Position numbers and translations under genes: made by a program. The notes beneath the pieces were generated by a model, which was not told where the DNA came from, searched no databases, and saw nothing but the letters and a program-made list of their open reading frames with translations. Positions 7,284 to 14,177 of a DNA stretch of 32,605 nt are shown here, piece by piece (positions within the stretch are counted from its first letter, which is position 1; each line of letters begins with the position of its first letter). Where the stretch lies: contig JAAWOU010000034.1 in assembly GCA_022799755.1 (NCBI GenBank), positions 1 to 32,605 of the forward strand, given 5' to 3'. Source of the DNA: Lachnospiraceae bacterium (lineage in GTDB: Bacteria; Bacillota; Clostridia; Lachnospirales; Lachnospiraceae).

Positions 7284-8540
7284 ATGGAATTCAGCAAAGG
7301 AAAAATCAGACAGATCAGGCATTTGATGATATTGGCGGCGCTGTTGATACTGGCGCTTATATACAGCAAGGAAGTGTTTCAGGGAATCGCTTTCTTCTAT
7401 AGTATTCTCTCGCCTTTTCTGGTAGGCGGGATTATGGCGTTTGTGCTGAATATCCCCATGAGAGCGTATGAGGAAAAAGTATTCGGGCGCTGGCGGGGGA
7501 AGAGCGCTCAGAGGCTGAAAAGGCCTCTGTGCATGGTGCTTTCCATTGTGTCCGTGGCAGTGGTGATATCTCTGGTGGTGGGTACGGTGGTGCCGCAGGT
7601 GGTGGCCACGGCCTCTGAGATCGGCCGGAAGATCCCCGTTTTTACCAACCGGGTTGTGGAGAATCTGGACCGGCTGATGAAAGACTATCCGGAGCTGACG
7701 AAGAAGATAGACGAACTGGAGCTGACGGAGATCAAGTGGGATTCGGTGCTGGACAGTATCTTTGACTTCCTGAAGAACGGCGCCAGCGATGTGCTGAACT
7801 CAACGGTGACCGTGGCCAGCGGCATCATTTCGGGTGTGGTGAACGGGGTAATATCCTTTATCTTTGCCATATACATCCTGGCGCAGAAAGAGAGACTGGA
7901 GAATCAGGGACGGCGGATCCTCTCGGCCTATCTGCCGAGAGACGCAGGGGCGAAGATCGGGGAGATCTGCAGCCTTTTGTATAAGAATTTTAGCTGTTTT
8001 ATCACCGGACAGTGTCTGGAGGCAGTGATTCTGGGCACGATGTTCGTGGTGGCCATGACGCTGTTTCGGATTCCCTATGCCCTGATGGTCGGAGTGCTGA
8101 TCGCCTTTACGGCGCTGATTCCCATTGTGGGCGGGTTTATCGGATGCTGGGTGGGGACATTCCTGATATTGATCGACAATCCGCTGCAGGCATTCTGGTT
8201 CGTCATCCTGTTTCTGGTGCTGCAGGAGATAGAGGGGAATCTGATCTATCCGAGAGTGGTGGGAAATTCCGTGGGTCTGCCCGCTATCTGGGTGCTGATG
8301 GCGGTGAGCGTGGGCGGAAGTCTGTTTGGAATTTCGGGTATGCTGAGCTTTATTCCGCTGACGTCGTCTTTCTATGCGCTGCTTCGGGAGAGCGTGAACA
8401 GGCGCAATGCCGGGAAAGGGATACCGGTCCCGGTGCAGGAGGAATGCCCGGCAGAGGAAAAGGACACAGAGCAGGCCGGCGGCAAAAAGGCTAAGGCCCC
8501 GGGAAAGACCGGCGGAAAGAATACGGGCAAGAGACGATAA
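7284..8540 (+). CDS. AI-2E family transporter (DUF20 permease)
   Basis: About 418 residues with the multi-pass pattern of the AI-2E/PerM family. Two N-terminal membrane helices are followed by a soluble helical segment (about residues 100-180), then a C-terminal hydrophobic bundle with the conserved run LVLQEIEGNLIYPRVVG. The last 40 residues are Lys/Gly-rich and cytosolic. Family members export small molecules (autoinducer-2 in E. coli TqsA) or act as ion antiporters; the substrate is not predictable here. I chose the ATG at 7284. An in-frame TTG at 7245 with its own AAGGGG is an alternative that adds 13 residues. It is monocistronic with a strong terminator. Confidence 0.88.
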   Translation: MEFSKGKIRQIRHLMILAALLILALIYSKEVFQGIAFFYSILSPFLVGGIMAFVLNIPMRAYEEKVFGRWRGKSAQRLKRPLCMVLSIVSVAVVISLVVGTVVPQVVATASEIGRKIPVFTNRVVENLDRLMKDYPELTKKIDELELTEIKWDSVLDSIFDFLKNGASDVLNSTVTVASGIISGVVNGVISFIFAIYILAQKERLENQGRRILSAYLPRDAGAKIGEICSLLYKNFSCFITGQCLEAVILGTMFVVAMTLFRIPYALMVGVLIAFTALIPIVGGFIGCWVGTFLILIDNPLQAFWFVILFLVLQEIEGNLIYPRVVGNSVGLPAIWVLMAVSVGGSLFGISGMLSFIPLTSSFYALLRESVNRRNAGKGIPVPVQEECPAEEKDTEQAGGKKAKAPGKTGGKNTGKRR

Positions 8541-8565
8541 GGGGGCGAAACCGCCCCCTTTTTTT
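8541..8565 (+). terminator. Intrinsic terminator of the AI-2E transporter gene
   Basis: Starts right after the stop codon: a 7-bp GC stem (GGGGGCG / CGCCCCC), a 4-nt loop, then seven T residues. This is a textbook Rho-independent terminator. The convergent minus-strand gene ends 20 bp further on. Confidence 0.92.
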
Positions 8566-8585
8566 CCGCCCCGGACTCACGGCCG

Positions 8586-8969
8586 TCAGAGCGCGCTGCG
8601 GTCCAGCAGGCCTGCCAGGGTCTGATAGGACGCCCAGGGGCTTTTGCCTGCCAGAGAATACCCCAGAGCGCTTTGGGAATACAGATTTTTGGTCAGCATT
8701 TGGAGCATGGTCTGGCTGACGGCATGACATTTTTCACAGCAGATATTGTCATTGTCAGAGACAGGCTGTGAAGTCTTCTGCTCCGTTTCCCGTGGCCCGG
8801 CAGCTTCCGCGGTGCGGGTTGTCTGCCTGGCCGAGGCCTTTTCCATCAGGGCCGGAAAACTGCCTATATTGACAGAGCCCTTGACGGAAGATGCGCGGAT
8901 GCCGCCTCTTCGGGCGTAATACGCGTTCACTTCTTTGATGCCGTTGATGCCAAAATCCTGGAAATTCAT
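8586..8969 (-). CDS. Conserved-looking hypothetical protein, 127 aa
   Basis: A soluble 127-residue protein that I do not recognise with certainty. The N-terminus (MNFQDFGINGIKEVNAYYARR) looks structured. The middle (about residues 45-75) is polar and low in complexity. A CCEKC cluster (about residues 79-83) is followed by a helix-rich end. There is no signal peptide or membrane segment. It is a real gene by context: AAAGGAGAG sits at ideal spacing before the ATG, and it begins 11 nt after the sensor kinase stop on the same strand. The Cys cluster might bind metal (inference). Confidence 0.65.
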   Translation of the reverse strand: MNFQDFGINGIKEVNAYYARRGGIRASSVKGSVNIGSFPALMEKASARQTTRTAEAAGPRETEQKTSQPVSDNDNICCEKCHAVSQTMLQMLTKNLYSQSALGYSLAGKSPWASYQTLAGLLDRSAL

Positions 8970-8980
8970 GTTCTCTCCTT

Positions 8981-10405
8981 TCAGTCTGCAGACTTTTCCT
9001 GCAGCAGCACAGTCACGAGGAATTCTTTCCCCGCCGTTGTGATGTCTACGTTACCGTGGTATTTCTCTGCTTCCCGCCTTACATTGGACAGGCCCATGCC
9101 GTGGAGGGGCAGGGAGCCCGGACAGGGGACGGACTCTTTGGTGGAAATCGGCAGGCCGCTTCGGCGGTCGAACCGTATCTCCCCCTCAAAGGAATTGCGG
9201 ACTTCGATGAGAAAGAACCGCCTTTTCTTTCTGCCAGAGACAGAGATATGCCTTTGGCCGCATTCCTCTTTTTCACAGGCCTCCAGAGCGTTTTGCAGCA
9301 GATTGTTCAGGATGATGCCCATGTCGTAGGCATCGTATCCCCCGGCTGAGGGATAGACAAAATCCGCCCGAAAATCAATGGCCAGCCTGGCGGCGGCTCT
9401 CTGGGTGTCGCTGATGATGATATCCGTGACGGCATTGCCTGTGGAGACATGGGGGCTAAGCGCCCGAAAGCCTGCGTCCATTTTGGCGATATAGCGCTCC
9501 AGCTCCTCATACAGGCCGCTTCCGGCGAGTCCCCGGATATTGGACAGGTGGCCGCGCATCTCATGCTTCATCCGGCGGACATCATCGCAGAGCTGTTCCG
9601 CCTGTGCCAGCCGGTCCTGCATTGCCGCCAGCTGCTGCTGTTTAGCGAAATATCCGCTCCGCTCCTCCTGCAGGGCAACGACCCTCTGACAGACGGCTGC
9701 CGCCGCCAGCGTTCCGGCATAGAACAGAGCGGCCAGCAGGGGGATGACATATACGGCAGCCGAAACCGATTCGTAGAGCTGGAACACGGAATCTCCGTTG
9801 ACGATTACCAGGAGACGAATGGTCAGGTTCACGAAGACGATACCCGTCACCGGGGGCAGGAGCATATAGCACAGTTCTCTGGTGTGCAGGATAAGGGGCT
9901 GCTTTCTAAGCTGCCGCACCAGCCCGTGGAGCATGAGGGCAAAGAGCAGAAACATGAGAGCGTCCGTGAGAATAACGTTTCCGGACGCTCTCTCATAGAC
10001 CTTTTGAGGCGTATCCGCATTTTCCAGTAGAAGACGGCCGGTGAAATAGTCCACGCTGCGTATGACCATGAGACTTAAATTCCGCATGCAGAAAAAGAGC
10101 GTACTTAAGAGGAACAGAAGTCTTCGCTCCACACCCAAAAACCGCCCGCAGCCTGTCAGCAAGGCCATCAACAGTATCATATACAGTCCGCCGGAGCCGG
10201 GAAGCAGCATGCCGGGAATGAAGACGGCGGCGTAGAGAAAAGATACAAGGAGGCATCTTTGGCGTATGCTTCGCCTGCCTCCGGGGCTTTCGTCCATGAA
10301 AGGCCTCAGGAAAGCCGCCATGCAGGCCCCGTAGAGGAGTATTTCGATTCCGGTGACTGCCTGGTGCAGCCGTATAAAAGCCGTCTCGTACAAAGTTGCC
10401 TCCAT
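8981..10405 (-). CDS. GHKL-type sensor histidine kinase
   Basis: A 474-residue AgrC/NatK-like kinase. Roughly six or seven membrane helices fill residues 10-220. A coiled-coil linker (EERSGYFAKQQQLAAMQDRLAQAEQL) leads to the dimerisation helix with the likely phospho-acceptor His in MKHEMRGHLSNIRGL. The GHKL ATPase domain has the N-box NNLLQNALEACEK and the G-box GMGLSNVRREAEKYHG. It is encoded just downstream of its LytTR response regulator. No clear Shine-Dalgarno is seen before the ATG; the 105-bp gap to the regulator is very GC-rich and may fold. The signal could be a peptide, as for other GHKL kinases, but none is evident nearby. Confidence 0.92.
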   Translation of the reverse strand: MEATLYETAFIRLHQAVTGIEILLYGACMAAFLRPFMDESPGGRRSIRQRCLLVSFLYAAVFIPGMLLPGSGGLYMILLMALLTGCGRFLGVERRLLFLLSTLFFCMRNLSLMVIRSVDYFTGRLLLENADTPQKVYERASGNVILTDALMFLLFALMLHGLVRQLRKQPLILHTRELCYMLLPPVTGIVFVNLTIRLLVIVNGDSVFQLYESVSAAVYVIPLLAALFYAGTLAAAAVCQRVVALQEERSGYFAKQQQLAAMQDRLAQAEQLCDDVRRMKHEMRGHLSNIRGLAGSGLYEELERYIAKMDAGFRALSPHVSTGNAVTDIIISDTQRAAARLAIDFRADFVYPSAGGYDAYDMGIILNNLLQNALEACEKEECGQRHISVSGRKKRRFFLIEVRNSFEGEIRFDRRSGLPISTKESVPCPGSLPLHGMGLSNVRREAEKYHGNVDITTAGKEFLVTVLLQEKSAD

Positions 10406-10510
10406 TCTGTATGACAGGCACAGCCCGTATTGTATTTCGGCCCATTTCGGCGCGCCCCGCGGGGGAGCGGCTGCCCCGGCCGGAGAGCCTGTGGCGTCCG
10501 GGAGGACGGA

Positions 10511-11236
10511 TTATTCCTGCAGGAAACGAAGATGGGCTTTCACAAAAGCATCGTATTTGCGCTTGGAAATGATCAGCCTGACGCCGTTTCGCAGAATTGC
10601 TTCAGAGCGGGTGTACTCCTCCACGTAAGAGAGATTCACCAAATACCCCCTGTGGATGCGGGCGAAGAGCCCCTCCAGCTTTGCCTCTAGTTCGCTCATC
10701 TTTCCGTAGTATTCCAGAGATCCGTCCTTTAAATGCAGCAGAAGCTTATGGCCCCGGCTCTCTATATAATAGATATCCTGCAGGGCTACCACCCTGTTGC
10801 TGCCGGCGAATTCAATCACCAGGGGCGCGGCGCGCTGTCTGTTCAAAGAGGCGATCTTCTCCGCCGCCTTGGAAAAAACTTCCGCGAAGCGGGCTTCGTC
10901 CACAGGTTTGAGCAGATAGTGAAAAGCCTCCACGTCAAAGGCCTGATAGACATAACGATCATAACCTGTGACAAAAACGATGACAGGCTGTCTGCGCAGG
11001 GGAAGCCCGCGCAGCTTCCCGGCCAGTTCCATGCCGTTCATGGCATCGGGCGTCTCAGAACTGCCCAGCTCGATGTCCAGGAAAAGCAGATCATACTCTC
11101 TTTCGCCCCTAAGGTACGCAAGGGAATCCTCATACTGGGTGATCTCACAGGCCGGGTCCTGCCGCCTCACCAGACCGGCCAGCAGATTTCTCATATTTGG
11201 TTCGTCATCACAGATTGCAATCCTGATTGTCTCCAC
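10511..11236 (-). CDS. LytTR family response regulator
   Basis: About 241 residues. The N-terminal receiver has the acidic pocket CDDE and phospho-acceptor Asp in LLFLDIELG, then FVTGYDRYVYQAFDVEAFHYLLKPV. The C-terminal LytTR DNA-binding domain (about residues 140-240) has IYYIESRGHKLLLHLKDG and FARIHRGYLVNLSYVEEY. I place the start at the GTG 11236, which gives the normal receiver N-terminus. The upstream GGAAAGG is rather close to it, and the extended frame to the TTG at 11329 would overlap the divergent TetR promoter and is unlikely. It pairs with the downstream GHKL kinase. Targets are typically peptide, transport or virulence-type operons; none can be named here. Confidence 0.9.
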   Translation of the reverse strand: METIRIAICDDEPNMRNLLAGLVRRQDPACEITQYEDSLAYLRGEREYDLLFLDIELGSSETPDAMNGMELAGKLRGLPLRRQPVIVFVTGYDRYVYQAFDVEAFHYLLKPVDEARFAEVFSKAAEKIASLNRQRAAPLVIEFAGSNRVVALQDIYYIESRGHKLLLHLKDGSLEYYGKMSELEAKLEGLFARIHRGYLVNLSYVEEYTRSEAILRNGVRLIISKRKYDAFVKAHLRFLQE

Positions 11237-11323
11237 ATCCTTTCCGTCCAATTCCTGTATCGGAAGAAAAGCCGTAATCTTAACAGAGATTGCCCAAACG
11301 GCCGTTTTGACAGCGCAAATGGG

Positions 11324-11352
11324 TTGCAAAAAGGGGCTTTCTATACTATAAT
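11324..11352 (+). promoter_or_regulatory. Promoter of the TetR gene
   Basis: TTGCAA (11324-11329), a 17-bp spacer and consensus TATAAT (11347-11352), 54 bp before the TetR start. It lies between the divergent response regulator and TetR genes. Confidence 0.7.
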
Positions 11353-11405
11353 TTTAACAGAGCGCGGGCGGCTTTGGCTGCCGAATGGGGTTGAGGTGAG
11401 AAACG

Positions 11406-11966
11406 ATGCCAAATTTTACAAAGATGGCCATCAAGGCGACATTTGTGAAGCTTCTCGATCAGAAGCCTTTGAGTCAGATTACGGTAAAGGACATTGTGGA
11501 GGAATGCGGGGTCAATCGAAACTCTTTCTATTATCATTTTCAGGATATTCCGGCCCTGATCGAGGAAATCGTCACCGAGACCGCTGACCAGATCATAGCG
11601 GAACACCCCACGGTGGATTCTCTTGAGGCCTGCCTGAACGGGGCGCTGGAATTTGCCATGAAGAACCGCCGGGCCATTTTACATATTTACAATTCCGTGA
11701 ACCGGGATATTTTTGAGCTGTATCTGTGGAAAGTCTGCCGGCATGTTGTGTCCGCTTATGCGGAGGGAGTTTTTGCGGACAAGCCGGTGGAAAAGAGGGA
11801 CAGAGAGCTCATCGTGCGATTCTACAGGGAAGAGTGCTTCGGCATGGTAATGGGCTGGATGAGCAGCGGCATGAAAGACGGCATACAGGATGACATCAGC
11901 CGTCTCTGCGAGCTGCGCAGGGGCGTGGTGGACGAAATGATCCGCAGGAGCCTGCAGAGCAGGTAA
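11406..11966 (+). CDS. TetR/AcrR family transcriptional regulator
   Basis: A 186-residue TetR-type regulator. The N-terminal helix-turn-helix is clear (IKATFVKLLDQKPLSQITVKDI, then GVNRNSFYYHFQDIPALIEEI, about residues 9-58). The helical C-terminal ligand/dimer domain is unassigned. GAGGTGAG lies at good spacing before the ATG. It is followed by a hairpin and then the GntR-ABC operon. TetR regulators often accompany MMPL exporters with Leu/Gly-heptad partners, and such a pair lies 2.2 kb downstream, so it could control that pair, but the GntR-ABC operon intervenes. No operator of its own was recognised. Confidence 0.88.
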   Translation: MPNFTKMAIKATFVKLLDQKPLSQITVKDIVEECGVNRNSFYYHFQDIPALIEEIVTETADQIIAEHPTVDSLEACLNGALEFAMKNRRAILHIYNSVNRDIFELYLWKVCRHVVSAYAEGVFADKPVEKRDRELIVRFYREECFGMVMGWMSSGMKDGIQDDISRLCELRRGVVDEMIRRSLQSR

Positions 11967-12035
11967 AGGAAAGCTCCTGGCTCGGATAAAGCCTGAGACG
12001 GAATATGAAATAACGACAGAAACAGGAGGAAAGCG

Positions 12036-12068
12036 CAGCGGGGTTTTGCCGGAGGGAGGACCCCGCTG
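12036..12068 (+). terminator. Hairpin, probable terminator after the TetR gene
   Basis: A perfect 9-bp stem (CAGCGGGGT / ACCCCGCTG) with a 15-nt loop, followed by TATTTATG. The T tract is poor, so termination may be partial. It separates the TetR transcript from the GntR promoter 23 bp further on. Confidence 0.55.
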
Positions 12069-12090
12069 TATTTATGAAAATTTAGAAATA

Positions 12091-12137
12091 AACAGTATAT
12101 AACAATTGACAACAGTTAAATACTGTTATATACTGTT
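12091..12137 (+). promoter_or_regulatory. GntR-ABC promoter with nested palindromic operator
   Basis: Promoter TTGACA (12106-12111), 17-bp spacer, TATACT (12129-12134). Around it lies a perfect 13-bp inverted repeat, AACAGTATATAAC (12091-12103) and its complement (12125-12137), 21 bp apart. Inside is a second palindrome, AACAGT-N5-ACTGTT (12111-12127). In all there are four AACAGT half-sites covering -35 to -10. YtrA-type GntR regulators autorepress from such sites, so this is very likely the operator of the gene just downstream (inference). Confidence 0.75.
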
Positions 12138-12155
12138 TGCAAGGAGGAAAGATAA

Positions 12156-12527
12156 ATGCGCATTATAATAAACAGTTCTTCCATGGTTCCGATCTACGAA
12201 CAGATTACAGACCAGATCAAATCCCTGATACGCGGCGGGGAATTGAAAGAAAATGACAATCTGCTTTCCGTCCGGGCGCTTTCAAAGGAATTGAAGATCA
12301 GCGCGCTGACTGTGAAAAAGGCCTATGACAGTCTGGAGGAGGAGGGCTTTACCGTGACGATCCACGGAAAGGGCACTTATGTGGGCGCTGTGAATCCGGG
12401 ACTTTTGCTGGAGGAGCAGAAAAAGGAGCTGGAGGCGGACTTGGAACAGGCAGTCTGTAAAGGCAGGAGATACGGAATCAGCGATGAGGATATCAGGAGC
12501 TTATTTGAACTGATTTTGGAGGGTTGA
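12156..12527 (+). CDS. GntR family transcriptional regulator, YtrA subfamily
   Basis: A 123-residue regulator with an N-terminal winged helix (MVPIYEQITDQIKSLIRGGEL...LLSVRALSKELKISALTVKKAYDSLEEEGF...GKGTYVG) and only a short helical tail of about 45 residues. That short C-terminus defines the YtrA type, which dimerises without a large effector domain and usually heads ABC transporter operons. AAGGAGG is at optimal spacing. Its stop overlaps the ribosome region of the ABC ATPase gene, so the operon is compact. YtrA regulators often respond to cell-wall antibiotics or envelope stress; that role is inferred. Confidence 0.92.
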   Translation: MRIIINSSSMVPIYEQITDQIKSLIRGGELKENDNLLSVRALSKELKISALTVKKAYDSLEEEGFTVTIHGKGTYVGAVNPGLLLEEQKKELEADLEQAVCKGRRYGISDEDIRSLFELILEG

Positions 12528-12529
12528 GT

Positions 12530-13381
12530 ATGTTAAGGATTGAGAATCTGCAAAAAAATTACGGCGCATTTCGGCTGGACTGCTCTATGGAAGTCCTGAG
12601 CGGACAGGTGACAGGTCTGGTGGGACAGAACGGCGCCGGGAAGAGCACTACTTTCAAGGCAGCTCTGGGGCTGGTCAGGCCGGACGGCGGGAAGATAGAG
12701 ATTCTGGGAAAGGACAGCGGACAGTTTGGGGCCGGGGACAGACAGGAGCTGGGGGTGGTCCTGTCCAATGCGGGCTTCAGCGGATATCTCACTGTCAGGG
12801 ACATCATACCTGTGCTGGGCAGTCTCTACGCCCGCTTCGACAAGGCATTTTTCCTGGAGCAGGTGAAACGGTTCGGGCTGCCTGACAATCAGAAGATCAA
12901 GGAATTTTCCACGGGTATGAAAGCGAAGCTGAAAGTCCTGACAGCCATTTCCCACAGGGCCAGGCTGCTGATCCTGGACGAACCCACGGCGGGGCTGGAT
13001 GTGGTGGCAAGGGATGAGCTCTTGGAACTGCTCCGGGTATTCATGGAGCAGGATGACAACAGGGGGATTCTGGTGAGCTCTCATATCTCCGGGGACCTGG
13101 AGACTCTGTGCGATGACATTTACATGATACACCAGGGGAAAATCATTCTTCATGAGGATACGGATGTGCTGCTGGACAATTACGCGGTACTGAAGATGGA
13201 TGAGAGAGAATATGAGACCATTGAGAAGCGTTATATCCTCTGCAGCAGAAAAGAGAGCTTCGGCTACAGCTGCCTGACCAATCAGAAGAGATTCTACAGA
13301 GAGAATTATCCGAAGCTTGCAGTCTTAAAGGGCAGCATTGACGAAGTGATTATGATGATGATAAAGGGGGAGAGATTATGA
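12530..13381 (+). CDS. ABC transporter ATP-binding protein
   Basis: A 283-residue ABC ATPase. Walker A GQNGAGKST lies near residues 35-43. The signature is degenerate (FSTGMKAKL in place of LSGGQ), as is common in drug/bacteriocin exporters of this type. Walker B plus D-loop is LLILDEPTAGLD, and the switch His is in VSSHISGDLE. The C-terminal 70 residues are an accessory domain. The start is the ATG at 12530, 6 nt after GGAGGG; a TTG 6 nt earlier is less likely. The gene overlaps the permease start by 4 bp (ATGA). Together with the permease it should form an exporter energised by ATP, controlled by the upstream GntR. Confidence 0.93.
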   Translation: MLRIENLQKNYGAFRLDCSMEVLSGQVTGLVGQNGAGKSTTFKAALGLVRPDGGKIEILGKDSGQFGAGDRQELGVVLSNAGFSGYLTVRDIIPVLGSLYARFDKAFFLEQVKRFGLPDNQKIKEFSTGMKAKLKVLTAISHRARLLILDEPTAGLDVVARDELLELLRVFMEQDDNRGILVSSHISGDLETLCDDIYMIHQGKIILHEDTDVLLDNYAVLKMDEREYETIEKRYILCSRKESFGYSCLTNQKRFYRENYPKLAVLKGSIDEVIMMMIKGERL

Positions 13382-14031
13382 AAGGGTTGTTGATCAAGGA
13401 TTTAAAGCTCATGAAAAATATGAGGAATACATTGATAATCATTGCCATAGTTGCGCTTGGGATGTCTTTCTACACCAGTGATATGTCCTTTATCGTAGTG
13501 TATCTGGCGGTTATCAGCACTTCGTTTACCTCCAGCACCATCAACTATGACGAATTTGAGAACGGGAATGCTTTCCTGTTCTCCCTGCCTGTGTCCCGGA
13601 GGGACTATGCCGTGGAAAAGCATCTTTTTTCTCTGCTGATGTGCGGAGGCGGCTGGCTGGCAGGCTCTGTTCTCACAGTCTGCGGCGGGGTGTTCCGGGA
13701 CGGACTTGACCCTGCAGAAAGCGTTATGGCAGCGCTGGTGCTGCTGCCCGTGGCGATAGGATTAAGTTCGTTTATGATTCCCGTGCACCTGAAATACAGC
13801 GGCGAAAAAGGCAGGATTGTCATGATCATCTTGATGGGAGGAGTTTTCCTGATCGTGGTATCGGGGGCAAAGATTGCGGAGAAATTGGGCATAGATTTTA
13901 GGGAGCTGGGAGAGAGGATGCCGGTGATGAGCGACGGCATGGGCCTTGCGGCGGCTCTCGGTATCAGCCTTGCGCTGCTGCTTGTGTCCTGTAAGGTCAG
14001 CATCAGAATTATGGAGCATAAGGAATTTTGA
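13378..14031 (+). CDS. ABC-2 type transporter permease
   Basis: A 217-residue integral membrane protein with about six predicted helices (segments near residues 18-34, 37-52, 80-103, 118-140, 148-168 and 190-210). The N-terminal MKGLLIKDLKLMKNMRNTLI and the ENGNAFLFSLPVSRRDYAVEKHLFSLL stretch are typical of the ABC-2 permeases that pair with YtrA-type regulators. It is translationally coupled to the ATPase by a 4-bp overlap. Substrate unknown; antimicrobial resistance or envelope maintenance is the usual guess for this module. Confidence 0.85.
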   Translation: MKGLLIKDLKLMKNMRNTLIIIAIVALGMSFYTSDMSFIVVYLAVISTSFTSSTINYDEFENGNAFLFSLPVSRRDYAVEKHLFSLLMCGGGWLAGSVLTVCGGVFRDGLDPAESVMAALVLLPVAIGLSSFMIPVHLKYSGEKGRIVMIILMGGVFLIVVSGAKIAEKLGIDFRELGERMPVMSDGMGLAAALGISLALLLVSCKVSIRIMEHKEF

Positions 14032-14086
14032 GCGGGTGTTCATTTTTGGGCATTTCAGAGCATTTGTCTGTTTTTTAGTCATTTGG

Positions 14087-14120
14087 GGCCCCATGTCTTA
14101 TTTTTAGGCATGGGGCCTTT
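14087..14120 (+). terminator. Terminator after the ABC operon
   Basis: A 9-bp perfect stem (GGCCCCATG / CATGGGGCC) with a 13-nt T-rich loop, followed by a short T run, 56 bp after the permease stop. It ends the GntR-ABC operon just before the MMPL promoter. Confidence 0.75.
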
Positions 14121-14128
14121 GCTGACGA

Positions 14129-14157
14129 TTTTCACGGCACTTTTCCTTTGCTATACT
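14129..14157 (+). promoter_or_regulatory. Candidate promoter of the MMPL operon
   Basis: TATACT at 14152-14157 with a 4-of-6 match to -35 (TTTTCA, 14129-14134) at 17 bp. It is about 20 bp upstream of the MMPL start, so the untranslated leader would be very short. Confidence 0.45.
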
Positions 14158-14177
14158 GGGGACCATCAAAGGAAAGG

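Noticed and set aside
11237..11329. N-terminal extension of the LytTR response regulator from a TTG start
   Set aside because: The receiver domain begins normally at the GTG 11236, and the extension overlaps the divergent TetR promoter.
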